From Paenibacillus kyungheensis (lineage in GTDB: Bacteria > Bacillota > Bacilli > Paenibacillales > Paenibacillaceae), in NCBI RefSeq assembly GCF_028606985.1, contig NZ_CP117416.1, positions 5,023,001-5,087,000 of the forward strand: a DNA stretch of 64,000 nt. Reading direction: 5' to 3'. Numbering within the stretch: position 1 is the first letter of the stretch; every line of letters starts with the position of its first letter. Of the stretch, positions 25,964-35,979 are shown in pieces. The notes beneath the pieces were generated by a model. It searched no databases. It was not told where the DNA came from and was given only the letters and a program-made list of their open reading frames with translations. The translations under genes and the position numbers were made by a program.

Positions 25964-27829
25964 ATGAAATTACATCATCAGTTTTTGTTATTACATTCAC
26001 AGTATGGTCAGCATAGCGAAGTGCAGATTACATTAGATGAGTTAGCGACTACATTTGAGTGTACCCATCGTAACGCACTGAATTTAATCACACGAATGAC
26101 AGAACAAGGATGGATCCAGTGGAGTTCACAACGTGGACGTGGACGGCGATCGACACTGACTTTTATTATTCAGCCTGAAGAAATTGCTATTGAGTCGATG
26201 ATGCAGACGATTCAGCGCAAAGACATTCAGCAGACGTTAACCGAGATTCGGCAATATGCTCAATCCTCTACCTTAGAAAATCGGGTACAAGATTGGCTAT
26301 TTGGCTACTTCGGCCCTCATTCCGAAATACAACGCAATCGACAGGTCGATACGCTACGATTACCGATTCGTCAGCAGATTCATACTGTCGATCCGCTATA
26401 TATGAATTTGCTAGCCGAATCGTTTGTATCCAGTCATATTTTTGATGGATTGGTACGACAAGCTTCACATTCACAGCAGATTATTCCTCATCTTGCACAT
26501 GCCTGGGAAGTGAATGAACAACGTACAGTGTGGACATTTTTTCTACGAAAAGAAGTCATGTTCCATCACGGGCAAATGATGACAGCAGACGATATTGTGT
26601 ATACATTTCAGCGATTGATGGAGACTTCGCAACCGATGTTGTATCGCTTTATCGCCAAACAAATACAGTCTGTACAGGCACTCAACAACAATACAGTGCA
26701 GATCATATTGAAGCAACCGAGTGAATTGTTTTTGCCTTTTTTGTGCACCAGTCGAGCGGCGATAGTACCGAACGGATTGAACCGAAGAGGAGAAGAATTA
26801 TTCGGAGTGAAGCCTAGCGGTACAGGCCCTTTTCGGATGGTAGAAATGAGTAAAGATAACTGTGTGCTGGAAGTGTTTAAGCCTCATTTTCAAGGACGAG
26901 CGCATCTGGATCAGGTGGAGATTATTCATATCCCATGGAATGTAGCACCCGATCAGCTAGAACAGCCTGATCGTCAATCTCCTTTTCATATGATGCATCA
27001 GCATACCTCGGGTTCAGCATCAGAACAAGGAGCTTGGAGCCAGATGCATTCCCCTGTAACGGTACGCAAATTCGTCACCTATAATACACGCAAAGAAGGA
27101 TTACTACGTGATCCGCATATTCGCGCTCATATCAGTCGGTGCCTGCAATATGCGCGTGAAGCAGAGTCTTTAGCGATAACCAGCACTATCTTCGAAAATA
27201 GTTCCGATCACATCGAAAATTATACAGAAAACAATTCTACTACGAATAATAATACTTCTTCTGCATCTCATGATTCTTTGGATATGAATAGCCGTTCTAA
27301 CTACAGTTATCCTAAAAAGCTTCATCCTGAACTGGATCAAGCAACGATAGCACAGATCGCCGAGACACCGCTTCGAATCCTCACGATTCCACAGTACCGC
27401 AAAGATGCTCACTGGATTGCGGATACCTTACAGCAAGCAGGATATCAGTGTAATGTGGTATCTACGCCTGTAGAGCAATTTAAAGGCAGTGTACGGATGG
27501 AATCCGATCTGATCGTCTTTTCACTGACAAGAGATCAAGATGAGCAACTACGATTATTCGATCTCTATCGCACATTAGCCAGTCATGTGGAGCATCATAC
27601 GGTGATCGATATTGAGCATTTGTTAGAACAGATTCAGCGGCAACCTGATCCGCTTATCCGTACTCAATATTTTCAGCAGATCGAAGATCGATTACTGGCA
27701 GAATATCAATTGCATATTTTATATGAAAAGCCTTTTCAGACGACATATCTTCCTTCTGTACGCGGAGTTACTTTTAACAGTCAGGGCTGGGTCGATCTGC
27801 GTCATATCTGGTTCCCACCCAAATTATAA
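25964..27829 (+). CDS. SgrR-like transcriptional regulator with solute-binding domain
   Basis: A 621-residue fusion. Residues ~1-75 form a winged helix of SgrR_N type (LDELATTFECTHRNALNLI, then GWIQWSSQRGRGRRSTL); residues ~125-600 form an oligopeptide-type solute-binding domain (SBP_bac_5), recognisable by DGLVRQ, WTFFLRKEVMFHHGQ and ADDIVYTFQRL. There is no signal peptide, so it works in the cytoplasm as a ligand-sensing regulator, as SgrR does. A Ser/Asn-rich low-complexity stretch lies at about 410-445. ATG 25964 follows AAGGAG; the ATG at 25910 lies inside the repeat and lacks a site. Target genes unknown. Confidence 0.85.
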   Translation: MKLHHQFLLLHSQYGQHSEVQITLDELATTFECTHRNALNLITRMTEQGWIQWSSQRGRGRRSTLTFIIQPEEIAIESMMQTIQRKDIQQTLTEIRQYAQSSTLENRVQDWLFGYFGPHSEIQRNRQVDTLRLPIRQQIHTVDPLYMNLLAESFVSSHIFDGLVRQASHSQQIIPHLAHAWEVNEQRTVWTFFLRKEVMFHHGQMMTADDIVYTFQRLMETSQPMLYRFIAKQIQSVQALNNNTVQIILKQPSELFLPFLCTSRAAIVPNGLNRRGEELFGVKPSGTGPFRMVEMSKDNCVLEVFKPHFQGRAHLDQVEIIHIPWNVAPDQLEQPDRQSPFHMMHQHTSGSASEQGAWSQMHSPVTVRKFVTYNTRKEGLLRDPHIRAHISRCLQYAREAESLAITSTIFENSSDHIENYTENNSTTNNNTSSASHDSLDMNSRSNYSYPKKLHPELDQATIAQIAETPLRILTIPQYRKDAHWIADTLQQAGYQCNVVSTPVEQFKGSVRMESDLIVFSLTRDQDEQLRLFDLYRTLASHVEHHTVIDIEHLLEQIQRQPDPLIRTQYFQQIEDRLLAEYQLHILYEKPFQTTYLPSVRGVTFNSQGWVDLRHIWFPPKL

Positions 27830-27875
27830 AATGTGACTCTATCTAATTTTGACAAAAAAGATGTAGCTGTATATG

Positions 27876-27914
27876 AAAAACCCTGCTTCCTTAGTGAATC
27901 AGGAGCAGGGTTTC
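27876..27914. terminator. Bidirectional terminator
   Basis: Stem AAACCCTGCTTCCT / AGGAGCAGGGTTT between convergent genes. T-rich on the minus-strand side, so it is strongest for the asparaginase operon. Confidence 0.82.
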
Positions 27915-27987
27915 ATTTATTGCAGCTTCACTTGTATTCTAGTGTATTATCTAGTATTTCAATGTAACGACTGGACAATTACTTTCT

Positions 27988-28992
27988 TTATCGAATCGGC
28001 ATCGTAATCTCATCGACATAATTGGTCGCCATCATTCGCTCTACTTCAGCTGGATGGTCTGTCTGACCAAGCACCCACATCATTTTGGTTGTTAGTGCTT
28101 CAGTAGTCATATCGTAGCAAGGGATAACACCTTTTTCGAGTACCTTTTGCCCGACTTCATAGATCGTCAGATCGCCACCTTCATATAGACACTGAGTAGT
28201 GACTACAATGCTGATGCCGCTTTTAACCAACTCTTCGATCTTATCGATCAGATTGATTTCTTTGAAAGGCACACCACCCATACCGAATCCCTCAACGATA
28301 ATTCCTTTATATCCTAACGCTTTGACCGCATCGAAAATATCAGGCTGCATACCAGGAATCAATTTGAGTAGAAATACATTAGGCGAATAATGATCATTGT
28401 ATACATGCCCTGCTGGACGCTGAGTATGTGGAATCTCATTATAGACAATCGTATCTTCTTCCAGATAACCGATATACGGATGGTTAATACTTTCAAATGC
28501 ATTGTAACTTTTGGTTCTGACTTTGGAAGCACGTGCTCCATTAATGATTTTGCCATTAAAAACAACGAATACGCCGGATAATTCAGTGGATGCTGTACGG
28601 AACGCATCTTTGATATTAATACGTGAATCACTATGTTCTGCCAGTACCGATACTTGAGAACCTGTAATGACCACAGGCTTATCCAGTGCACCTAACATAA
28701 AGCTAAGGGCGCTTGCTGTATATGCCATCGTATCTGTTCCATGAGCAATAACAATACCATCGTAATGAGGCAAATGTTCATGGACGGTCTGAGCAATCGT
28801 CACCCATTCTTCCGGCTGAATATTGGTGCTGTCTACACTCATCAAAGTCATCGCTTCAATATTACAAATATCTTTGAGTTCTGGCACAGCGGCAACAATA
28901 TGTTCTGCGGATTGAGTAGGAGTAAGTCCTCCACCTTGCTCGCCAGAAGAAGAAATAGTACCGCCTGTATTGATAAACAAAATATTTTTCAT
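27988..28992 (-). CDS. ansA: L-asparaginase
   Basis: A 334-residue enzyme that hydrolyses asparagine to aspartate and ammonia. Both signature loops are present: NTGGTI with the nucleophile Thr12, and AHGTDT at 83-88 with Thr86 and Asp87. There is no signal peptide, so it is the cytoplasmic type I-like form. It is the last of three closely spaced minus-strand genes (homocysteine methyltransferase, amino-acid permease, asparaginase; gaps 62 and 67 bases), which suggests one amino-acid salvage operon. Confidence 0.92.
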   Translation of the reverse strand: MKNILFINTGGTISSSGEQGGGLTPTQSAEHIVAAVPELKDICNIEAMTLMSVDSTNIQPEEWVTIAQTVHEHLPHYDGIVIAHGTDTMAYTASALSFMLGALDKPVVITGSQVSVLAEHSDSRINIKDAFRTASTELSGVFVVFNGKIINGARASKVRTKSYNAFESINHPYIGYLEEDTIVYNEIPHTQRPAGHVYNDHYSPNVFLLKLIPGMQPDIFDAVKALGYKGIIVEGFGMGGVPFKEINLIDKIEELVKSGISIVVTTQCLYEGGDLTIYEVGQKVLEKGVIPCYDMTTEALTTKMMWVLGQTDHPAEVERMMATNYVDEITMPIR

Positions 28993-29059
28993 TAGTGTAA
29001 GTCCCTCCGCTGTTCTTTTACCGCTATACTAGCCTTGCTTGCTCATTTCAGTATATCAC

Positions 29060-30475
29060 TCAAAGTGCCTTTTTTCCTCTTCTATTCTGGATATAATACG
29101 CCAGATAACACAGCACCATAAAGGCAATTCCACAATAAAAAGCAAGACTTTGATTAGGGTCAAAAGCAATCCCGATACAAGAAGCAAAACAGAGTACAAA
29201 TGCAGCAATCGGCACAATCGGATACAGTGGTGTTCGGTACTTCAGCTCGCTAAGATGATGCCCATCACGTACAAATTGACGACGGAACATGTATTGAGAA
29301 GCCGCAATTCCCATCCAGACGACCACGACAGCGAACCCAGATACCGATACTAAGAAAATATAGATCGTGTCCGGCGCAACGACACTGGATAACAGCGATA
29401 ATCCACCGCCAACCATACTGATAATCATCGCGTTCAGTGGAATACCTGATGAAGTCAGACGTGAAAATACAGAAGGCAACATTTTTTCTTTGGATAATGA
29501 CCATAACATCCGTGAAGAAGCATATAGCCCTGAATTCGCCGCAGACAATAATGCTGTAATAATCACAAAGTTCATAATATCTGCTGCATATGGAATCCCA
29601 ATTCGATCAAATACAACAACAAATGGACTTTCGATTACTCCTGCATCTCGCCACGGAATCAACGCAGACAGAACAAAAATCGTACCGACAAAAAAGATAA
29701 TCAATCTTCCGACTGTTGCTTTGATCGCGCGCGGAATCGTTTTGTCTGGATCTACACTTTCCCCTGCTGCTATCCCGATTAATTCTGTACCGGAAAACGC
29801 AAAATTCACTGATAACATCGCCATAAAGATCGGCAAAATTCCGTTCGGAAATAGCCCGCCATCACTGGTGAAATTACTAAATAACGGTGCACCCGCTCCT
29901 GCTTCTCGCATCGGAATAACACCAAACACAGCAGCTCCACCTAATATAATAAACAGTAAAATAATCGCGACTTTGATCCCTGAAAACCAGAACTCGGCTT
30001 CTGCAAAAAAACGCACTGAAAAAGCATTTAACAGAAACACAAGTAAAGCAAATACGCCACTCCACATCCAGACCGATGTGTCCGGGAACCAGCGTTGCAT
30101 CAACAACCCTGCTGCGGTAAATTCAGAACCGAGCGCTACTGTCCATGTTAACCAGTACATCCATGCCACCATATAACCTGTACCCGGCCCGATAAACTTG
30201 GCAGCATACGCATGAAAAGCTCCTGTAACCGGCATATGCACCGATAGCTCTCCCAGACATAACATCACTAAATACACAATCACAGCGCCCACTAGATAAG
30301 CAAGAATCGTTCCGAGTGGCCCTGCTTGATTGATCGTATAACCGGAACTTAGAAATAACCCTGTTCCAATAACACCACCCAAAGACAACATCACTAGATG
30401 TCGGCTTTTCATTTTCCGCTGAAAAGTACCTTCTTCTATACCTGTTGCTTCAACTTGCTCTTGCTCTAATGCCAT
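29060..30475 (-). CDS. Amino-acid permease (APC family)
   Basis: A 471-residue transporter with 12 helices. Family signature at the N-terminus: [20 protein letters not shown], then [20 protein letters not shown]. It is a proton-coupled amino-acid importer. Neighbours argue for two readings: S-methylmethionine uptake (as with YbgF/MmuP beside YbgG/MmuM in B. subtilis and E. coli) or asparagine uptake for the downstream asparaginase. I favour the first slightly because of gene order, but sequence alone does not decide. Confidence 0.88.
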   Translation of the reverse strand: MALEQEQVEATGIEEGTFQRKMKSRHLVMLSLGGVIGTGLFLSSGYTINQAGPLGTILAYLVGAVIVYLVMLCLGELSVHMPVTGAFHAYAAKFIGPGTGYMVAWMYWLTWTVALGSEFTAAGLLMQRWFPDTSVWMWSGVFALLVFLLNAFSVRFFAEAEFWFSGIKVAIILLFIILGGAAVFGVIPMREAGAGAPLFSNFTSDGGLFPNGILPIFMAMLSVNFAFSGTELIGIAAGESVDPDKTIPRAIKATVGRLIIFFVGTIFVLSALIPWRDAGVIESPFVVVFDRIGIPYAADIMNFVIITALLSAANSGLYASSRMLWSLSKEKMLPSVFSRLTSSGIPLNAMIISMVGGGLSLLSSVVAPDTIYIFLVSVSGFAVVVVWMGIAASQYMFRRQFVRDGHHLSELKYRTPLYPIVPIAAFVLCFASCIGIAFDPNQSLAFYCGIAFMVLCYLAYYIQNRRGKKAL

Positions 30476-30537
30476 CGTCCCCCGACCTTTCCTAGCTTAT
30501 CTTCGAAAATAGCAAACCTTTGACAGAATCTATTTCG

Positions 30538-31527
30538 TTAGTTCATGATTTCTTTAATTTGAGCAATATCTTGAGGTGTCGTCCGACAACAACCGCCGAT
30601 AAGACGTGCGCCTTTGTTATACCATTGATGTGCTTGTTGACCGTAATGTTGATCACAAGAGTTACCATGCCATGTTTTGGTCACCGGATCATATTGTTCA
30701 CCCGAGTTCGGATAGACAACAATAGGCTTATCGGTGCTTGTAGCGATCTGCTCGATCAGTGATGGAATATATTCCAGCGCTGTACAGTTAATACCCACTG
30801 CCGCTACTTGCTCATGAGTGTGTAACCATTTTGCACAATCAGCTATACGTTCTCCATTGCTAATATGCTGTTGGTCTTTGGCACTGAAGCTAATCCATGC
30901 GTAGGAACCCGGGAACTCTTCTAGCACTTTGACGATCGCACGTGCTTCGACCAGACAAGGAATCGTTTCACAAGCTAAAATATCTGCTCCAGCTTCGATT
31001 AATAATTGAATCCGTGGACGATGAAAATCGATCAATTGCTGTTCAGTCAGATCATAGTCTCCTCGATATTCAGAACCATCTGCCAAGAAAGCACCATAAG
31101 GCCCAACAGAAGCAGCGACAAGTGGCTTAGGACGATCATATTGATCGGTTGGTTGGAGTGTATCGGCTGATCCTTCGATCGGTTGCTCTGTACGATATTT
31201 TTGCACATAGGTTGCCCAGAACTGGTCTCTAGCTTCTACAGCGATCTGCACTGATTTTTGTATTAACTGAATAGCTTCTTGTTCTGTGTATCCTCTAGCA
31301 ACAAAGCCTTCGATAGTCGCTTGATAGCTAGCCGTTATCGCACAATCTGCGCCTACTTCAAAATATTGACGATGCACATCAGCGATCAATTCAGGATTTT
31401 CAATTAATAATTTGGCAGACCAGAGACTATCATTCAGATCAGCGCCCTGACGCTCTAATTCGGTTGCCATTGCTCCATCCAACACCATAAGTGGAAAGTG
31501 TTGCAAAATATATTGTATAGGATTCAT
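30538..31527 (-). CDS. mmuM: Homocysteine S-methyltransferase
   Basis: A 329-residue zinc enzyme that methylates homocysteine to methionine using S-methylmethionine (or SAM). Typical start LDGAMATELERQGADL, the first zinc ligand in VGINCTALEYIP, and the Cys pair at 313-314 in GGCCRTTPQDI. Length matches YbgG/MmuM. First gene of the putative three-gene operon. Its leader shows no S-box or T-box features, so control is not through those riboswitches. Start behind AAAGGAGT. Confidence 0.92.
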   Translation of the reverse strand: MNPIQYILQHFPLMVLDGAMATELERQGADLNDSLWSAKLLIENPELIADVHRQYFEVGADCAITASYQATIEGFVARGYTEQEAIQLIQKSVQIAVEARDQFWATYVQKYRTEQPIEGSADTLQPTDQYDRPKPLVAASVGPYGAFLADGSEYRGDYDLTEQQLIDFHRPRIQLLIEAGADILACETIPCLVEARAIVKVLEEFPGSYAWISFSAKDQQHISNGERIADCAKWLHTHEQVAAVGINCTALEYIPSLIEQIATSTDKPIVVYPNSGEQYDPVTKTWHGNSCDQHYGQQAHQWYNKGARLIGGCCRTTPQDIAQIKEIMN

Positions 31528-31822
31528 GTTTTACTCCTTTTATGCGGTAATGTGAATGAGTCTGAACGTATTCTAGATGATTATACATCCTTTGTAAACC
31601 TTCATCCTACTCTTCAAATACATCTTTTTTAAAAGACCGATGAAAGAGGAAATCAATATCATATACCATTTTAGATATAGATGCTGTAAAAATTATTGTT
31701 GTAAGCCTTTTCCTAAATGATGTAGAATAATGTTATTAATTGGTTTATTTATGTGTATTAAGGTTCTTATGGGTTCAAATGGTTATCTAAAAGCTATTGA
31801 GATTACAACGAAAGGAGGAAAA
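31528..31822. other. Divergent promoter region of mmuM and GPH transporter genes
   Basis: About 295 AT-rich bases without a gene. The right end holds a strong Shine-Dalgarno-like AAAGGAGG (31811-31818) just before the operator at 31823; no regulator gene lies next to it. Confidence 0.5.
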
Positions 31823-31836
31823 TGTTAACGTTAACA
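31823..31836. promoter_or_regulatory. Perfect palindromic operator (cre/LacI-type) of GPH-GH105 locus
   Basis: TGTTAACGTTAACA is a perfect 14-base palindrome 69 bases before the transporter start. It fits the CcpA/LacI-family consensus with one deviation, and differs by one base from the site upstream of the pectate lyase (49315-49328). Confidence 0.7.
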
Positions 31837-31870
31837 ATTAAAGTAGAACAGATGTATAGAGGAGTTACAT

Positions 31871-31921
31871 ATGATAGTCATTATAAAGCGAGGTGCCATT
31901 CACAATGGAACGAACGATTAA
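31871..31921 (+). CDS. Possible 16-residue leader ORF
   Basis: ATG at 31871 with AGAGGAG six bases upstream opens MIVIIKRGAIHNGTND, stopping at 31921 within the start of the transporter gene. The ribosome binding site is stronger than that of the transporter itself, so it may serve for translational coupling. It could also be chance. Confidence 0.3.
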   Translation: MIVIIKRGAIHNGTND

Positions 31922-33434
31922 GACACGTCATACACTTGCTTATGGAAGCGGTAACATCTTAGGAAGTGGTGCACTGGCTGTTAGTGGAGCATGGTTATTA
32001 TACTTTTATACTACTTTTTGCGGACTATCTCCTGTTCAAGCGGCATTAATCTTTTCGATTGCGAGTATTGTTGATGCAGTCAGTAATCCTATTATGGGTT
32101 TTGTCAGCGACAATTTCCACCGGACACGACTCGGGCGACGGTTTGGACGACGTAAATTTTTTATTATGCTAGGTATTCCTTTGATGCTAGTCTATCCGTT
32201 GATGTGGATGGATGGTTTTGGATTCTGGTATTACTTATCTACTTATATACTATTTGAATTGATTTATACATCGGTAATGGTTCCTTATGAAGCACTTGCA
32301 TCAGAGATGACACGTGATTTTGGAGCACGTTCACGTCTCACAGGCTGGAAAGCGATGTTTGGTAAAATGGCGAACTTTGCAGCTGCTTTTATTCCCGGGC
32401 GCTTTATTGCTGAATATGGCAAAGATTCACCGTTACCGTTCTTTTATACAGGGTTGGTGTTTGCCGGATTATTGATTATAGCATTGATCTTTCTGTATAA
32501 AAACACATGGGAACGTCCATCCGAAGAATTGCAAAAAGAATTGGCAGATGAAGCTCCACTGTCATTTATCGATTCAATGAAAAAACTGTTTATCGATATT
32601 TCTTCAACGTTTCGGGTCAAAACGTTCCGTCATCATTTGGGGATGTATCTAGGTGGATTTTCAGCAGAATGGTTATTCACATCTGCATTTACGTATTTTA
32701 TTGTATTTTCTTTATTTCAAAGTTCAGAACAAGTATCCAATCTTAACAGCTTTAACTCGGTTATTCAGTTGATCTCTACCTACTTTTTTATCCAATTCTG
32801 TGTACGTAAAGGATTCAAAATGCCATTTATTATGGCACTTACGATTGTCTGCTTCAGTGTCGCAGGATACGGTATTCTGTATCTGACCGGTGCTTCTAAT
32901 ATGATGGTCTGGTTGTATGTGATCACTTTATTTATGGGTCTGGGTACAGGCGGTGTCTATTATATTCCATGGAATCAATATACATTTCTAGCCGATGTCG
33001 ATGAAGCACTCACCGGACGCAGACGAGAAGGCATCTACGCGGGGATGATGACATTTGCAGGTAAAATGGTTCGAGCTGTCGTCGTATTTATACTCGGCTG
33101 GGTATTACAGTACTTTGGCTTTGTCTCCAAAGCATTAACACAACCGGTCAGCGCGCAACATGCTATTTTCGGTGTACTCGTATTTGGAACGATTATTTTA
33201 GCGATTGTCGGTATTTTGGCTACACTTGTAATGAAATTGACGATTGATAATCACAAAAAAATGATTGACGAGATTGATCGACTCAAAGCAGGCGGTTCTA
33301 TGCAAGACGCTACACCTGAGACACGTACTATTTTTGAACAACTGACTGGATTTGCTTATGAACGCTGTTGGGGACACAATAATGTAGGTTACAAAAACGT
33401 TCCTCGCGATCAAAGTATTCCTGTCAAAACATAA
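31905..33434 (+). CDS. GPH-family sugar/uronide-cation symporter
   Basis: A 509-residue, 12-helix transporter of the glycoside-pentoside-hexuronide family: LAYGSGNILGSGALAVSGAW at the start, DAVSNPIMGFVSDNFHRTRLGRRFGRR (the conserved first cytoplasmic loop) and MVPYEALASEM. It imports a sugar or oligouronide with Na+ or H+. Directly followed by a GH105 gene, so an unsaturated pectin disaccharide is the likely cargo. ATG 31905 is chosen over GTG 31893 because of spacing to GCGAGG. The C-terminal ~55 residues are a cytoplasmic tail (LTGFAYERCWGHNNVG). Confidence 0.87.
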   Translation: MERTIKTRHTLAYGSGNILGSGALAVSGAWLLYFYTTFCGLSPVQAALIFSIASIVDAVSNPIMGFVSDNFHRTRLGRRFGRRKFFIMLGIPLMLVYPLMWMDGFGFWYYLSTYILFELIYTSVMVPYEALASEMTRDFGARSRLTGWKAMFGKMANFAAAFIPGRFIAEYGKDSPLPFFYTGLVFAGLLIIALIFLYKNTWERPSEELQKELADEAPLSFIDSMKKLFIDISSTFRVKTFRHHLGMYLGGFSAEWLFTSAFTYFIVFSLFQSSEQVSNLNSFNSVIQLISTYFFIQFCVRKGFKMPFIMALTIVCFSVAGYGILYLTGASNMMVWLYVITLFMGLGTGGVYYIPWNQYTFLADVDEALTGRRREGIYAGMMTFAGKMVRAVVVFILGWVLQYFGFVSKALTQPVSAQHAIFGVLVFGTIILAIVGILATLVMKLTIDNHKKMIDEIDRLKAGGSMQDATPETRTIFEQLTGFAYERCWGHNNVGYKNVPRDQSIPVKT

Positions 33435-33629
33435 TAAAAGCGCTTTGGAATATGTACTTCTGTTATCTACACTCAATGCAGTGTACAATAGTGACAGTAA
33501 GCAATATCCGTTTAAACAGTCGTTATTTCAACTTTTTCCGCTTTATTATGTAAGCACTTCTATTTACTTATATTCCAATAATAAGTAAATAAAATGCAAC
33601 ACAAATTAATGATTGAGGTGAATAGTGTA

Positions 33630-34760
33630 ATGACAAGTACAGTATATGATGTAGACACAATTCAAAATTGGGCAGCACGAATGAGCGATTCTGTGATGCA
33701 GCGTACTCCTGAATTGAAGCACAAATGGGAATACGACAACGGTGTTATTTTCAAAGGGATGGAACTGGTATACGAGTTAACGCAAGATCACAAATACTTA
33801 GATTATATTCGTACTAATATGGACTTTTTTATTGAAGAAGCAGGGGGTATTCGTGGTTATACGGTTGACGAATACAATATTGATCACGTGAACAATGGTA
33901 AATTATTATTCCCTCTGTATCGTGCAACCGGTGAAGAGCGGTATCGTATCGCCGCAGATCTGCTACGTCAGCAATTGATGAATCATCCACGTACCAGTGA
34001 AGGCGCATTCTGGCATAAGCAAATTTATCCGTACCAAATCTGGTTAGATGGGCTGTATATGGGTGCTCCATTCTACGCCGAATATATTCGTGAATTTGCC
34101 GATATCAAAGACTATAGCGATGTGACGCAACAATTCAAATTATGCTATCAACATACACGTGATCCACAGACAGGACTGCTCTATCACGCATGGGATGAAA
34201 AAAAAGAGCAACCGTGGTGTGATCCTGAAACAGGGTTATCCAAAAATTTCTGGGGACGTTCAATCGGCTGGTTTGTGATGGCATTGGTCGATGTACTCGA
34301 TATTTTGCCAGAAGATCATGAAGATCGGGATGCTATTATTCAGATGCTTACAGAAACGATGGAAGCATTGATGAAAGTACAAGATCAAGAGAGTGGTGTA
34401 TTTTATCAAGTTCTAAACTTGCCAGATGCGAAAGGCAATTATCTAGAATCGTCAGCTTCTTGTATGATTCTGTATGCTGTTACCAAAGGACTGCGTAAAG
34501 GTTATCTACCCGAACGCTATCGTGTCAAAATGGAGCAGATTCGCAACGGAATTATTGAGGAATTTATCACGATTACCGAAGAAGGTCTGATCAATCTGAA
34601 TAAAACTTGTCAGGTTGCTGGTCTTGGTGGTAAAGACAAACGCGATGGCACGTATGCTTACTACATTAGCGAACCGATTATCTGTAACGATCCCAAAGGA
34701 ATCGGTGCTTTTATTCTAGCGATGGCTGAAGTTGAACTGTTGAACCAACCTGTGAAATAA
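33630..34760 (+). CDS. GH105 unsaturated rhamnogalacturonyl/glucuronyl hydrolase
   Basis: A 376-residue intracellular alpha/alpha-barrel enzyme (YteR/YesR type, ~373 aa). The key aspartate is Asp140 in IWLDGLYMG, equivalent to Asp143 of YteR; the WGRSIGWFVMALVDVL and CSASCM-like segments (here LESSASCMILYAV) also fit. It removes the unsaturated uronic acid left by pectate or rhamnogalacturonan lyases through hydration. The frame opens at 33594, but ATG 33630 follows GAGGTG and is preferred. It follows the GPH transporter by about 195 bases; a degenerate cre-like AAAGCGCTTT lies in that gap at about 33438. Confidence 0.88.
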   Translation: MTSTVYDVDTIQNWAARMSDSVMQRTPELKHKWEYDNGVIFKGMELVYELTQDHKYLDYIRTNMDFFIEEAGGIRGYTVDEYNIDHVNNGKLLFPLYRATGEERYRIAADLLRQQLMNHPRTSEGAFWHKQIYPYQIWLDGLYMGAPFYAEYIREFADIKDYSDVTQQFKLCYQHTRDPQTGLLYHAWDEKKEQPWCDPETGLSKNFWGRSIGWFVMALVDVLDILPEDHEDRDAIIQMLTETMEALMKVQDQESGVFYQVLNLPDAKGNYLESSASCMILYAVTKGLRKGYLPERYRVKMEQIRNGIIEEFITITEEGLINLNKTCQVAGLGGKDKRDGTYAYYISEPIICNDPKGIGAFILAMAEVELLNQPVK

Positions 34761-34827
34761 ATAGAATTGGCAGATAGAACACTCATACGATCTAATTTCC
34801 GATCTATAAAAGATAGTCCTATCGAAT

Positions 34828-34886
34828 AAGCGCTGTGAAGCTGTAACGATTCTGTTATCGCTTCACAACGCTTGTTTTTGTTTTAT
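34828..34886 (+). terminator. Intrinsic terminator of pectin-product operon
   Basis: Long stem AAGCGCTGTGAAGC / GCTTCACAACGCTT followed by GTTTTTGTTTT. Confidence 0.82.
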
Positions 34887-34925
34887 GATGAGAAGAGCAA
34901 TGATCTCAAAGGAGGTACCATTTCT

Positions 34926-35879
34926 ATGAAATTGATTGATACTGCACCGCTCGTCTCTCAACTGACTGAGCGAGAATTATATAGTTGTCTGATCGTCCAA
35001 CAGGGCGTGCAAATTTTAGATTATTATCGTGAGCCTGATCAAAAAGAGGTTCCACTCAAAATCAATTCCTGTACCAAAAGTATATTGTCTAGCCTAGTGA
35101 GTATTGCGATTGATCAAGGTATTATGCCTGCTCCAGATACAGCGATCTCTACTTTTTTTCCACAGCTTCATCAAGACCCTGATCCACGTAAAGCTCAAAT
35201 TACAATCGAGCAGTTACTTACGATGTCTGCTGGATTCAACTGGACTGAATTTGGAGGACAACATTCATTTCCTACAATGAGCAAAACGTCCAATTGGATT
35301 GAATTTGTACTGTCGCAACCGCTTGTTCATGAGCCTGGCACCGTGATGGAATACAATTCAGGTTGTTCGCAGTTGTTAGCGACGATTCTAGCGCGCACGT
35401 CAGGACAATCTGTAGCTTCTTTTGCTGAACAGCATCTATTTGCACCACTGGGTATTAATCATTATATCTGGGAGACTGATCCGCAAGGTGTACATACAGG
35501 TGGATTTGGACTGCAACTACCTCCAGCGGCGATGCTACAATTTGGATTGTTGTATTTACATGAGGGCAAAGTGAACGGGAAATCATTGATTCAATCATCC
35601 ACTGTACGACATGCTACAAGCCCATTAATCGCTGTAGATAGCCCGCAAAAAGCACATTACGGTTGGCACTGGTGGCATTCTTCTTTTACATTGGACAGCC
35701 AGCCCAAAGTCGATATTCCCTATTATTATGCACTAGGGTTCGGCGGACAGTATATTGTCGTTGTGCCTTCTTACGAGCTAGTCGTTACAGTATCAGCAGA
35801 CCGATTCAAACGCAAGCGCACACCGCTTGATGTATTTCGCGATTTTGTAGTGCCTTTGCTAGAAGAACAAGACGTATAA
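34926..35879 (+). CDS. Beta-lactamase-family serine hydrolase
   Basis: A 317-residue protein of the class C beta-lactamase/DD-peptidase-like family. Active-site SxxK is Ser48-Cys-Thr-Lys51; the YxN-type motif is EYNSG at about 143; a third motif of the HxG/KTG type is degenerate (HYGWHWW at about 237). No signal peptide, so a cytoplasmic esterase or peptidase is more likely than a resistance enzyme. Start ATG 34926 follows AAAGGAGG; the extension to 34872 is untranslated leader. A single-gene unit ending at the terminator at 35918. Confidence 0.85.
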   Translation: MKLIDTAPLVSQLTERELYSCLIVQQGVQILDYYREPDQKEVPLKINSCTKSILSSLVSIAIDQGIMPAPDTAISTFFPQLHQDPDPRKAQITIEQLLTMSAGFNWTEFGGQHSFPTMSKTSNWIEFVLSQPLVHEPGTVMEYNSGCSQLLATILARTSGQSVASFAEQHLFAPLGINHYIWETDPQGVHTGGFGLQLPPAAMLQFGLLYLHEGKVNGKSLIQSSTVRHATSPLIAVDSPQKAHYGWHWWHSSFTLDSQPKVDIPYYYALGFGGQYIVVVPSYELVVTVSADRFKRKRTPLDVFRDFVVPLLEEQDV

Positions 35880-35917
35880 TCATGGTACCTAGCGTATACA
35901 TGTGATAAATAAAATAT

Positions 35918-35957
35918 ACAAAAACACGACTACGATTATAGGCAGTCGTGTTTTTGC
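35918..35957 (+). terminator. Intrinsic terminator
   Basis: Stem AAAAACACGACT / AGTCGTGTTTTT after the serine hydrolase gene. Confidence 0.88.
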
Positions 35958-35979
35958 TATTTCGTTATTATTAAACTTG

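Noticed and set aside
29367-30176. 269-codon open frame on the + strand
   Set aside because: Antisense to the amino-acid permease, no ribosome binding site, composition of a shadow frame (Asn/Ile/Pro-rich) and no domain.
31528-31700. SAM (S-box) riboswitch or T-box in the mmuM leader
   Set aside because: None of the conserved S-box or T-box sequences is present on the minus strand.
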